In this document: positions 35,051 through 46,087 of the stretch, one piece after another
Layout of the letters: each line of letters opens with the position of its first letter
How positions within the stretch are numbered: position 1 is the first letter of the stretch
Origin: Mycteria americana
Taxonomy: Eukaryota; Chordata; Aves; Ciconiiformes; Ciconiidae
Reading direction: 5' to 3'
Length of the DNA: 64,000 nt
Assembly (NCBI RefSeq): GCF_035582795.1
Contig: NC_134396.1
Location: forward strand, 32,841,683 to 32,905,682
Program-made: the position numbers and the translations under genes
The notes under the pieces: model-generated
Database searches by the model: none
What the model saw: only the letters and a program-made list of their open reading frames with translations
What the model was told of the DNA's origin: nothing

Positions 35051-35840
35051 TCAGTAGCCACCCAAGCATAAATTTTCAACGGAGTCTAGGGTTAGTGGAA
35101 CTTCTCGCACTGTGGGTAGGTTTACTAGTACTGTTTGCTCCGGATAATGTGGGACTCCTTTAGAACCCATCAGTTCCTTCATCCCTGGGAGGAGACTCGG
35201 GGGTTTCAAGCAGAAAGCAGTAAGCCTAGGGCATCCATTTGCCCCCAGTGGACTATTGACCTTGGTTACAGCATGTATCAGGTGTCCCGGCCAACCAGGA
35301 TCATGTGGCTTTAGGGCACATTTCAAAAGTCTGTTGGTTTTTTCCACTATCCCATTTGCTTGGGGGTAGTAGGGAGTGTGGAATATCCACTGTAACCCCT
35401 CAGCCATTGCCCATTCTTGAACAACCCCCACAGTGAAGAGAATGCCATTATCTGACTGTATTGATTGAGACTTGGGTAGGAGGCTAAACCAGGACTTTAT
35501 CCCCTTCACCGAATTTTCTCCCATCGCTCACGCCACAGCTTCGGTCTGAACAAGTCCGGACACGACTTCTACCTCTACTAACACATATTGCTTCCCCTCC
35601 GATTTCGTGAAAGGCCCTATGTAGTCGACCTGCCAGGTCTCCCATAAGCCCTTCCCATCCAGGAGGTGGAGTGGGGGATCTTGTAGCAGGTGTTTTTCCA
35701 GCTGAGTACGACATAGGCCACACGCAGAAATCACAGTACTACACATTTTCCTAGTGAAAAGGCCATCCTCTTCTCTTGGCTTCCTTGAGGAGGTCTTTAA
35801 TTCCCAAGTGGCCACGTTTAATGTGCAGCCACTCTAATAG
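35051..35840 (-). pseudogene. Provirus integrase region of pol
   Basis: Integrase inserts viral cDNA into host DNA. On the minus strand the His/Cys zinc-binding end (H...H near 35835, then CGLC near 35715) precedes the catalytic core. All three acidic positions of the D,D-E triad are visible, in WQVDYIG, SDNG and GIVEKTN. A frameshift near 35775 separates it from RNase H, and an in-frame TGA at 35528-35530 interrupts the core between the first two Asp. The frame ends at 35051. Confidence 0.85.
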
Positions 35841-36345
35841 GTGCTCCCATTTTTCCTCTTCTCCTTCTGTTGTCATCACAGCCAAGCAGGTAAGTAAGTC
35901 TACTTGGTTATTTAAAATGAGTGTGGGGTGGTTCCTTCCCTGGTGGGCAGCCACCCACCCTATTAATATGGAGGTTCCCTTAGCTACTTGCAGGAAGTCT
36001 TCCCGTTTTTCCTTTTGCCACGCCAGCACCGGGTTTACCTCCCACTGATTCTGCTCCCGAAAAGGGAGCCATTCAGTGCACCCTTTAAATACAGCATATG
36101 AGTCCATATAAATATACAAGGCGTCGATATTGTCTTTTTCTCTAGTAACTACACTCCAGACTGCCACCAGTTCCCCTGCCTGTGTATTGCCTTCACCCTC
36201 GGTTATGATCTGCTCTCCAGAGTAGACACACAGAGCCACTGCCCGGTACTTCCAAACCCTACCTTCCCTTTTCAAAGAGGGATCTGTAAACCACACATTT
36301 TTTAGCTAGGGCTCATAGGGAGGAGCCTCCCTTATGGAGGAAGGG
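35751..36345 (-). pseudogene. Provirus RNase H region of pol
   Basis: RNase H degrades the RNA strand of the RNA-DNA hybrid. The minus-strand frame shows the four acidic positions in order: FTDPS, AGELVAV, MDSYAV and NNQVD. Just upstream an in-frame TAG follows REAPPYEP. The frame enters the inversion junction at about 36,340-36,355, beyond which the expected RT connection is missing because it now lies 2.7 kb away on the other strand. Confidence 0.85.
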
Positions 36346-36349
36346 GGCG

Positions 36350-37325
36350 CCGATACCGTGGCTGAAATCATAACGAAAGAAATACCCTATAGTGCAACTG
36401 AATTGGTGAAATTACAAGAAAATACAGCAGGCTTCCTAGAGAAACGGAGACGGAATATGTGTGGAGGGTCTCCCTCACGGGGGGGGACAGAATTAAACTT
36501 TCCGAGGAAGAGGCGCAAGGATACTGGGGTCCAGGTGGGTTTCTAACCATCCCCAAAACTCAAGCTTCTTGGTCCCTAACTGAAAGGGCAGCATACTGGG
36601 CTAGAGGGCTAGATCTCTTGGAACAGGGAGATCCGGTGACCATCCCCACTCTGGGACTGGATGAAATTACCAGAACCGTGCACAAAGCAGCCTGTCTCCA
36701 GCTCATGCATGACAGGCGCCTAATACCCCATCAGCCCTCCCCAGTGTTGCTAAAAGATGACCCCAATCCAACAAAACCCCTGATAAAGGGCCTTCCTGAC
36801 CCCCTGAAGCTATATGCCATACAAATCCAGGACCACCTAAAGGCAGCGTTCCCAATTCAGGAGCATTTAACAGAAATGCTGACGCCAGGGAGAAACCTGG
36901 CGGAATTCCCCCTCACCTGGGGAGAGATTGCACAGGAGATGATCAATTATAGCTGCAACGTGGGACTCTCTGGAGGGGAACACAGGGGTAAAGCCGTGGT
37001 TAGCAGAACCTAATTAGACAATTGGCCTTTAAAAGGCCTACGGCCTAGGAGAAACCTAGAGTTCAGGATGACAAGAAACTAACTCTGGAGAGAGGGTTTA
37101 CTTAAAGAAATACCTAGAGAATTTATGGATGGGTTACCTCTGTCTAACCTGCAATTATTAGTGAAAGTGTGGAAAGATCCAGATAGGACTTTTAGGCGAC
37201 AAGAGAGGGCACTGACTGGGCCGAACTCTGCTTCTGCCCCACCTCCGGAACACCAGGGTACTGAAGCCAAGTCAGGTAAACCTGTTCCACCATCCCCATT
37301 AAGTGAGCCGGGGGATGGCTCATGA
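36350..37325 (+). pseudogene. Provirus gag fragment (inverted block)
   Basis: This encodes part of the capsid polyprotein. The plus strand reads YVWRVSLTGGDRIKLSEEEA, GYWGPGGFLT and, further on, LPDPLKLYAIQIQDHLKAAFP and GEIAQEMINYS. The matrix end and the normal start are gone at the inversion junction. A frameshift near 36,440 and stops at about 37,010-37,080 break the frame. A last piece (37125-37323) is Pro/Gly/Ser-rich and ends just before the protease. No Cys-His zinc knuckle is visible between capsid and protease. Confidence 0.75.
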
Positions 37326-37419
37326 ACTTATATAAGACATCTCACAATGAATCAACAGGGAGACTTGATGATTACCTTCCCTACAGGCCCCCACGAAACA
37401 CCAGTTACCTTTTTAGTAG

Positions 37420-37489
37420 ACACTGGGGCACAAATGTCAGCTCTGCACACAGACACACTGGGGCGCAAAAGTCAGCTCTGTGTGCAGAC
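37420..37489 (+). repeat. 35-bp tandem duplication in protease
   Basis: ACACTGGGGCACAAATGTCA... (37420-37454) is followed directly by ACACTGGGGCGCAAAAGTCA... (37455-37489). The period of 35 is not a multiple of three, so the duplication itself causes a frameshift. Confidence 0.85.
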
Positions 37490-37731
37490 ACGGCTGTGCG
37501 CAACAACACTGTAACTGGTAAAAAGAAAATATGGGTTACCGATGTGTTTGGAAATTTCCTGCCCCAAAACACGGCCACAGTGAAGTGTTGGTTGCCTGAG
37601 GAGGACAGCCCCATTTGGGTAGTCATGGTTGTTGGCCTGTACCTAGTGAACATTCTGGGACTTGATGTGTTAAAAGGGAGAAGGTGGGAGGACTCCAGCG
37701 GGAAGGAATGGAAATTTGGGTCCCGTCCCCG

Positions 37732-37749
37732 CCCCCCCCCCCCCCCCCC
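37732..37749. repeat. Homopolymer of 18 C
   Basis: An uninterrupted run of 18 C between protease and RT. The length may be unreliable because such runs are prone to sequencing and assembly error. Confidence 0.9.
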
Positions 37750-37789
37750 AATGCAACTGTAACAGACGGCCCCTACACTTCCCCCATCT

Positions 37790-39025
37790 AAAATAGTAAA
37801 CGTAAGACCTTACCTTCAACTGTTGGGAGCCAGAGAAGGTATTACCCTGGTGGTAAAAGAGCTACAAGAGCAGGGGGTGATTGTCCAAACCCACTCCCCT
37901 TATCATTCCCCAGTATGGCCCATGCTCAAGCCAAACGGGAAATGGCGATTGATGATTGACTATCAGCGCCTCAATGTGGGCACGGGCCCACTGACAGCAG
38001 CCGTTCCTAATGCAGCTGAACTAGTCTCCACTATCCAAGAACAGTCACATAATATTGTAGCCACTATTGACATCAAGGACATGTTTTCCATGGTACCTCT
38101 CCAGGAAAATGATAGGGACAGATTTGCATTCGCCTGGGATGGTATACAATACGCCTTCACCCGCCTCCCACAAGGCTACGAACATTCGCCTACCCTAGCA
38201 CACCATGCTGTAGCCCAGGCACTAGCAGAAGCCCCTCGTCCCAAGGAGGGGGTAAGAACCTACCAGTACATCAACAATGTACTGATAGCGGGGGCCGATA
38301 TCACCACAGTGGAGAAAACCCAGAAAAATATAATTATCCACTTGGAAGAATAGGGCGTCCAAATCCCCGCGGAGAAGGTACAATTAGCTGCCCCTGAGGT
38401 GAAATTTTTGGGCATGTGGTAGGAAGGTGGTGCAGTTTGCATGTCTCCTGAAATCCTGACTACCTTAGAGCAGGTAAAAATCCCCAAGAACAAAAAGGAA
38501 CTGCAACACGCTCTGTGCTCATTGGTCTTCTGGTGAAAACACATTGCAGATTTCTCTATTATAGCTCACCCTCTGTATGACCTAACGCACAAAAGAGCCA
38601 CCTGGGATTGGACCCCTGTTCACGAGGAGGCCCTAAATCTGTTAGTTTTTGAGGCGGGAGTATATCAGGCCCTGGGACCGACACACCCTATGGACCCGTT
38701 GCAAATTGAATGGGGTTTTGCAGTCCACGGGCGTCAATACATCTATGGCAAAAGGGACTGGAGAGCCCCACTCACCTCCTTGGTTTCTTCTCACGCAGTT
38801 TCAAAGATGCAGAGAAGCGGTATTCAACCTGGGAAAAGGGGCTACTTGTAGTAAGCTTGGCCCTACAGGAAGCAGGAAAGATTATACAGAAACAATCTGT
38901 AATTTTGTGAGGGCCCTTTAAGGTTCTGAGGCCCGTCCTGGCGGGCACCCCACCTCCCACGGGAGTCGTGCAGGGAGACAGTCAGAAAACGGTATGCTCA
39001 ATTAGAGCATCACAGCCACGCATAT
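37790..39025 (+). pseudogene. Provirus reverse transcriptase (inverted block)
   Basis: The N-terminal RT is open for 176 codons (37823-38353). It shows SPVWPMLKPNGKWR, the first catalytic Asp in TIDIKDMF and LPQGYEHSP. The active-site loop (38267-38278) reads YINN, with both catalytic Asp positions replaced by Asn. Stops follow at about 38,351, 38,420 and 38,535. The connection region then continues in changing frames through GPFKVLRPVLAGTPPP to YAQLEHHSHAYRV at about 38,990-39,025, where it runs straight into LTR sequence. The missing RNase H is on the opposite strand from 36.35 kb leftward. Confidence 0.85.
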
Positions 39026-39477
39026 CGGGTGGGAGAGTGGAGGAAGAGAGAAGCAAGAAAAAGAAAAGGAGAAGAGAGGAGGACAGAGAAAGGAAAGGTA
39101 TCCCGCGATGACAGGCGTGGCAATCCTCCAGTGGCGGGCACGTGCCTCACTCCCTGGGGGCGTCTCTTTTGTACTCTAGTCCCCGCCTCTGGTTACGCCC
39201 CGGAGGTTCTTGTTCTAGAAGGTTCTCAATCTTCTGCGCAGGCGCTGGGGGAGGGGGGTGGTCGCGAGGGGTCTCTCGGGTGGTCACAAGCCCCTTCCTC
39301 AGACAGACCCTGTGTGACCTCTGGCCATATACCGTAAGGCCTGTCCGAAACGCGCGCCCTCTGACGCTCTCGCTCTCCCCACGTCCTCATCCCGTGCTCG
39401 CTGACCTGCCATCGACATGCGAACCGTGCCTCGCCTCTCCACAGCGTTTGAGACATTAACCCTTTCAGTCTCTGACA
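39026..39477 (-). repeat. Provirus 5' LTR, truncated (452 bp)
   Basis: Begins TGTCAGAGACTGAAA at 39477 (minus strand) and aligns with 32148-32619 of the other LTR, apart from a roughly 14-bp gap near 39,108 and a few single-base gaps. About 290 bases of R and U5 are missing at the inversion junction, together with the primer-binding site. By eye about ten substitutions separate the copies over roughly 245 bases. Most are CpG versus TpG/CpA differences, with CpG usually kept here. Confidence 0.85.
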
Positions 39478-39482
39478 TAAAC
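39478..39482. repeat. Target-site duplication, right copy
   Basis: TAAAC adjoins the right LTR edge and matches TAAAT at 31853-31857 at four of five positions. Confidence 0.6.
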
Positions 39483-42400
39483 TTAGTTTGGAATCACACT
39501 GAAAATTTTGCACAGGGCAAGGCTGAGAATTCAAATCATATACATTTTGGATTTGGGATTTTGGTTTTGTTTGGTTGTGGGTTTTTTTTAAAGGGACAGT
39601 GCTGTATGGCCATTCACAATGCGTGTTTTATACTTGTAATCATGAAGGCATACGTGCCAAAGATCCATCCATCCATCATCCACCCATCCCTCCCATCGTC
39701 TCCTGCTTCTTGGACACCAAGCAAAAGGTCGGTTTTTTCCAGTTCTGGAGTTCTAGGAATGAGAATGCTCTTTCAGCAATTGGCATTTGGCTTGTTTAGG
39801 GTAGAGGTGGCAGAAACAGGGTCTTTCCACAGTGGCTCAGAGCAGCTAACAGGGCTGCAGGCTTGTCACACCGTGTAGCCCTGCAGTACAGTATTGCCAT
39901 TCGTGGTTACAGGCCTTATGCTTTGTACTGAATTTGCAAGGCCTCGGGGCTGAGGCTTGTCAGACTTGTACGGTCTGGACTTTTTTTGACCTGCAGATTT
40001 GTTTTATTTGGCTTAGCTGTGAAAGCAATTTCTCTAACTGACCAGGTGCTGATGATCAATCTGTTTTACTTGTGTGTAGTACAACCGTATTTTTGTACCG
40101 ATAGCAGTAACGAGCAGTTATTCTATGCAGAATGGGATATTGACACCTCTGACACAATGATACAGTGCAGAGAAACCCAAGTCTGGTGCAATAGCAGAGG
40201 CCTCGAGCAGCAGAAACACGCTATATAGCATGTGGTGATAAGAGATGGGGCACAGGCTTGGCACTGGAGAGAGACCCAGAAGCTATAAACAACTCTCCTG
40301 TTATCAGTTAAAGAAATGCAGACACAGAGCTGGCCAGAACTGGTTTTAGAGATAACGAAGAGAACAAATAAATGGCAACTACCATATGTAGAGGGCACCA
40401 CATACAGTAAATTTGGATGTAGCATGGCACTAACAGACCACTGCAGAACGAGGAAGATGATGTAAAAAAAAGCATGGTAGAAAATGGATACAAGTGACCT
40501 CAAGTGGATCCTGGGGAGAGAAAGAAGAAACCAGCAACATCAACATCATTTTCATCCCAAAGGACTCAGGGGGGCTGACAACTTCTGGTATTGTCCTCTC
40601 TAGGAGTCCAAAGCTATTGACTTTTAGATGCAGGGGAGCAGTGGAGAGGTGAGCGTAACGCCAGGAAAAAGGGGATAGAAACTACAGGATGTGTGCATTT
40701 CAATTTTAATTTTATTATTACTGAAACTTTTCCATACAGAAGTAATTCAACTGCAATATTATTATTTCATTTTCTGTAATAATTAGATCTAGATGACTAA
40801 AGATTCTTGAATCAGGCTTTTAAGATTTCCATCATCCTAACAGATTTCTGGGTTTACTTGTATATAAGACATAATTCCTCTTTCCCATAAACAAGATTTT
40901 GAGCATAATGCTGCACCAGCTCCCAGGACACAGAGAACGAAGACATCTCAGCTGGACGTGGCGCTGGTTGCAGCAGGGGTGCAGCAGGGCCTGGGGTCTT
41001 TGCTGAAGGCTGTGCTGTGATGGTGGTGATGGTGTCCATGGCGAGGTCCCTGACAGGGGCCAGAGTGATGAGCCACCACACATCAGCAGCGTCCAGCCAC
41101 TCATAAGGTAACGTTTGACCTTTTTCAGGTTTTGGAAGCAGTCAGAGAAAGTTAGTCCTAATAAATTGGAAGGTTTGCCGTGCAAGGCTGAGTTGTAGGT
41201 ACAGTCTTATTATTCAGAAAAAGCTACAGTTAGACCAGTTGGACTGATTACCAGCACTTTTGATACCAGCATTTTTGAAAGCCTTCTGCAAGGTTAAATT
41301 GTAATAAAAATGTAACCATGGTAATCATGATAGTGTTTATATTCTGTTAGTTCTGTGAAGGATTTGAATATTAGTGTGCATAACACTGGAAAATAAATAT
41401 GTAAGGGCAGCTAAAACAAGTTGTAAAAGACCTCATTTGTGGGAGGGAGATTTATTCCTCCGATATTCCCTGCGGTAATGTTTATCTCAGGTCCCTGGTG
41501 TATTAAAGCATAAAGAATGTTGTGGTGATATAAACAACGGGCTGATATAGTGGTTAACCACCTGTTGTATAATTTGTATTTTGGTGGTGTTGCAACTGTT
41601 ATTATTAGGTGTCTGTGGATTGCTGTGATGGGAGCAGCCCAGCCTTAAAACTTCCAACATGCTTTTATTTATATTCAATGACTAGGCAATCTGTTAGCAG
41701 CTAAAAATCAATCATTAATCAAATATATTAGTCAGGCCTTACGTATACCATACTATGATGTTCCTTTTCTGGCTCTGAAGTTCACAGTCTTGGCTGGCTT
41801 TAGGTCTCTGAGGCCAGGATGGCCAGGATCAAGACCTCTTTGATGAAAGAAAAGAGAAACAAAGTTGGCTGGTTTGGCCCAAAGAATTGTTTCCTCTTTT
41901 TGTAAATCAAAACCAGTCCATTGTGGCTCTTCCAGAAAGATACGTGTTATTGGTTTGACAGAAGGGTGTTACCTGTTAGGTGGCTGTTATCTGATTCATT
42001 CCAATAGTTGCACACTAGATGTCATTGCCTTAGTTCTACTGTTTTTATGCAACTGTACCAAACAAACCTTACAAAATCTGTAACTTCTTGCCCTGCATCA
42101 GTCAGTCTTTTGGCATGTGTGGCTGCAGGCAAACAGAACAAAGTCACTAACAGGTCTTGATGCTATAAGAGAAGGTAGCATTTTCATTGCATTAATAAAG
42201 CATGTTAAGCCATGCATAGGTTTTGGCTGCAGTAAGGCTGTGACTTAAAAGAATTTCAAACGAGTCCAGATCCAACCTCAGAAAAAATACGTCTCCGTCT
42301 AATTTGGAGCTTATTTGATGGTCAAGAGATTGCACAGAAAGGCAAAGAATAAAAGCCCTCCCTTCCACCAAAACAGTATTTCTGTTTATTAATTTCTATC

Positions 42401-45400
42401 TACCAACCAAAGGAAGGACTTTCTTTCTCTCTTCTTGTCCACTTGCTCAAATTCTCATCAACTCACTCCTAATTAGGAAGAAAAAGAGCTGGTGGTCCTG
42501 GGAGAGGATTTTTCTTCCACCTTTATTCTGCTTGAATTTAGGAAATTATTCAACTCTAATTCTTCAATAGCTGCTTGCTTAACTGGGAAATACCTATCTA
42601 AAACTTAAATCTCCACTGCAAGTTTCAACCGACTCATGCAAGCAGCAATAACTCCATATTGTAGTTGCATTACCAGCCTGTTAACATGCTGTTTGGGTAC
42701 CTTGCCATTATAAATGTGGCACTTATTACTAAACAACATTGTCACCTTGCTATATATTTTCTTACTTAACTAAGAAACAATCTAGAGAGGAGAACACAGT
42801 TTTCTTTTACTATTTCCTATCTGATCAGCTATGTTAGACAAGCGATTTAATGCTAGACCACATTAGCAATAGGCAGGGTCTGGCTGCACAAAATGATGCA
42901 AGGCTAAAACTATAAGTCCAGGTCTGTAGAGAGATATATTATCTTTTCTTAGATAAAAATTCAGCAAATGACGAATACAAATGTCTGCCATTTGATAAGC
43001 AGAAGTCTTCCTGTTACGTGTTATTTTATGTAAACCAGCAAGAACTTGCAGAGAGAAATTATTTTCCTATGTTACATCCAATTCCTGAAAAGTTATATCT
43101 CTTTACAAAACACAACTTGCTCCATCTTAATGCACTTAAGGTAACAATATTTTGTTCCATATACAGTTTACTTATGTGATGGCCTGTGCCCTTTACTGCA
43201 GTACCATTTGGAACACAAGAAGCACCGTGGATCAAATTCAAATATTCCTTGAAAAAAGTCTGCTTTCAACACTTAATAGAGACCTAGACACTACCTTATC
43301 CATTTTAAAAAGCACTAGGAATATGCGTACTTAGAATATCTGATAAGACACCATTAGATTTATTCTGTGATACAAATATTAATTTTACATCATTTAAATA
43401 TTAATAATTTTATTTGTACATTTGCTATTAATACTAGCACTAAATCAGAACTGCATTGTGAAAGCTGTAGCTTTCATGTGCATTTTCCTTTCAGGCTTTT
43501 GTTTTGCTCTTTAATTATAAATACTTGCATCATAATTCATGGTACAAACGTGGTGACATCATCAGTTATGATCGTGACCAGAAATTTGATTTTGACACTT
43601 TTATGATTTCCATTATGTAAAGGAAGAGTTCTTGACAGCTGAACATTGCTGGTGTAGCTAATCCAGTCACCACATTTACTGCAGTCAAGGCAAGTGATTC
43701 ATGAGCTAAATTGTGAACAAAATTGAACTTTTTGTCTGCTATATCTCCCCTACAAAGTCAAACAATTAAAAATGTATCATTTGTTTTAAGCAAGTCTTAG
43801 ACTTTACCTATAATGGTTCAATTGCAATTACCTTTCAACAGGGAAGAGCACTGATGCCCACCCCCAGTGTGATATTTTAAATATAGAAATACTGTTCTGC
43901 TGTTACCATAGAAATCGTTCAAGTTCACAACAAAAACTTATTGGGGAATTTAGGGAAGATTTCACTGATGCTATTAAATCTCATCTATTTTGCTTTCAGT
44001 GCACAAAATACCCTCAGAGGCAAAAAACAGTCAAGCCTCTGTTCATGGAGACTGTCCTGACAGGGGACCCAGGGATTGTCGTGACAATGTAAAGTTGTGT
44101 AGATCATGGCCGTTGGATAGCACATGGGGGTGTGGGGAAGTCTGGTCAGCAACAGGAGGGGTGTCCTCCCTGTTGGAAATCTTTGATGCTGCCACTCCCC
44201 AAGAAAGGGCTAGAGAAACAGAAGCATGGCTGGTAGCTGTCTTATCCAACTCCTCTCTGCCCACAAGTCTTACACCATGGGAAGATGGATCCTTCAGCTC
44301 AACTTCCCCGAGATTTGTGTCAGAGAATTCGCTTCAGGGATGAACAGAAGTTACATCAGTTTGTTGGAATGGAAGGAGTTTTAACCCAAAATCTACCTCA
44401 TTTCAGAGTTGAGACCTCCTCTGGAACAATAGCCTTTCCACCAAGAAAACGTCACATCAGAAATACATACTGATATAACAGCTTTTCAAAGTAGTTTCTG
44501 TGTGACCAGTTTGGATAAACAAGGTTGTTACCATTTGTGAGCAAATACCCTTGTGAATCATCACTTATAGTGAGACTCCACGTGCCCATGAGGTCTTCTC
44601 AGTAGAACCAAGTTTTTTTCTAAGTGTCTATAACTGCATAAGGCTTCATAGTCAAAATCACCATTAGCACAGTACAAATTTTAAAATGCCAGCTCCAGAG
44701 ACCATTAGTGAAATTCCCATTGATTTTTATACAGTCTGGATTTGACCCAAGATAAATGAACAATTCCATAGTTCTCAGAAAAACCCTTCAGTACTTCCAG
44801 AACAAAAAAACTTACGCAGTGCTGCTCTATGAAGTACTATAGAGACCTTTAATACTAATCAAAACAAGATGCTGGTGTGGATCTGAGTACTCTTACGCAC
44901 ATGGCTAGCTGCCAGAGATCACCAATCAGAGTATGAAATGAATTGTGAAAGGAATAGAAAAGGAGCTCTGTTTTCAGCAGTGGCCAATAAGTAGTTTCCA
45001 GATTTCTATTCCCAAGCACTTATGATTGCAACTTGTTCTGCTCATGACCACTCTCATATTTAAACTTCTCCAGAACACAAACATCCATGAAGTGAAGTGA
45101 TCCAGGAACCTCCAAAAGAGGAAAAGACAAACCACCTGCTCTCCACAAACTCAAATGTCACTCTTTGATTCCAAATATCCAAATCCTAAACATCCAGCAC
45201 CTTACAGGTATTTTTTTCTGGAGTCTTCAAATACCTAACTAATGAAGAAGACATCGATTTTTTTTTTTAATATAGGTTCAGATCTTTCTTTCAAGAAAAG
45301 TTGCTTATCATGCATTTTACCCCTTAGTGAATGCAGCACCTAACTTGTAGTGAGGCAAACATTTCATCAGATTGATGCATATGGATCCCCACGGGTACGC

Positions 45401-45528
45401 TCATAAATTTTCTTACAAATTTGTTCAGTCTGTGCCTAGAAAGGTCTGTATTGATGATTTTACAATAATCTATATTTTGGCACTCAGACCTGAGATTGCT
45501 GAGACAATTCAGAAAGCAAACTCAGTAC
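39483..45528. other. Intergenic, mostly featureless
   Basis: Mostly AT-rich. An (ATCC)-like stretch lies at about 39665-39700. A GC-richer block at 40900-41100 has minus-strand open frames of 75 and 117 codons without recognisable motifs. The 117-codon frame at 43990-44343 (plus strand) is also unassigned. No gene, RNA or transposon could be supported. Confidence 0.4.
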
Positions 45529-45534
45529 GTAAAT
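45529..45534. repeat. Target-site duplication of ERVL LTR, left
   Basis: GTAAAT, identical to 46088-46093. Confidence 0.75.
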
Positions 45535-46087
45535 ACACTGGTCTGGTTGGGGTGGGGTTGACTTTCTCCACAGCAGCCTGTATGGTGCTGACCTTTGCAT
45601 TTGTGACCACACCAGTGTCGACAGCACACCTGTGTTTTGGTCTCTCTCCTTCACACTCTGCCCCTCACCAAGAAGTAGGCCAGGGGTGGGCAGGAGGCTG
45701 GGAGGGGACCAGCCAGGACAGCCAACCCGAACTGGCCAAAGAGATACCCCATACCATATGACGTCGAGCTCAGTAATAAAAGCTGAGGGAAAAGAAAAGG
45801 AAGGGGGGACATTTGATATTGTTTGTCTTCTCAAGTAACTTGTTACACATGACAAAACCCTGCTCTCCAGGGAGCGGCTAAACATCTGCCTTCTGTTGCA
45901 AAGTCGTGAGTGAATTCCTCTTTTTGCTTTGCTTGCATGTGCAGCTTTTGCTGTCTCTATTAAGCTGTCTTTATCTCAACCCACAAGGCTCCTTGCCTTC
46001 CTTATACTTTCTCCCATGCCACAGGAGAGGGGAGAGAGTGAGCAGCTCTGTAGGCATTCAGCTGTTAGCCAAGGCTGGCTCACCACG
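45535..46087 (+). mobile_element. Solo LTR of an avian ERVL-type element
   Basis: The sequence follows the well-known avian ERVL LTR layout. It begins ACTGGTCTGGTTGGGGTGG, then has GGAGGGGACCAGCCAGGACAGC, CAAAGAGATACCCCATACCATATGACGTC and TCAGTAATAAAAGCTG (TATA-like). CTATTAAGCTGTCTTTATCTCAACCCAC gives the polyadenylation region, and the end is TGGCTCACCACG. It is flanked by a perfect GTAAAT duplication and has no internal retroviral sequence on either side. It is therefore a solo LTR left by recombination. It contains a CRE-like TGACGTC. Confidence 0.88.

Larger units (their letters stand above)
37346..37765 (+). pseudogene. Provirus protease region (inverted block)
   Basis: The retroviral aspartic protease region: LVDTGAQM at about 37411-37434 contains the catalytic D-T-G. 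A 35-bp tandem duplication directly follows and throws the downstream part out of frame. The distal part, with a typical LGLDVLKG-like end, continues in a different frame to about 37,690, where a run of 18 C residues follows. Confidence 0.75.
31858..39477 (-). mobile_element. Class I (gamma-like) endogenous provirus with internal inversion
   Basis: A 7.6-kb provirus in the minus orientation: the 5' LTR remnant is on the right and the complete 3' LTR on the left. RNase H, integrase and env lie on the minus strand in the normal order toward the left LTR. Gag, protease and RT occupy 36.35-39.02 kb on the opposite strand. The RT half of pol ends at about 39,025 abutting the LTR. The RNase H half starts at about 36,345 abutting gag. 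One inversion of the gag-to-RT block, with loss of the 5' R-U5, primer-binding site and gag start, accounts for this. Stops, frameshifts and active-site changes are present throughout, so it is inactive. The class I assignment rests on the RT/integrase motifs and the TM-like env region. Confidence 0.88.

Noticed and set aside
31858..39477. Two independent proviruses nested or adjacent instead of one inverted
   Set aside because: Pol domains are complementary without duplication, only one pair of related LTRs is present, and the outer flanks share a five-base duplication.
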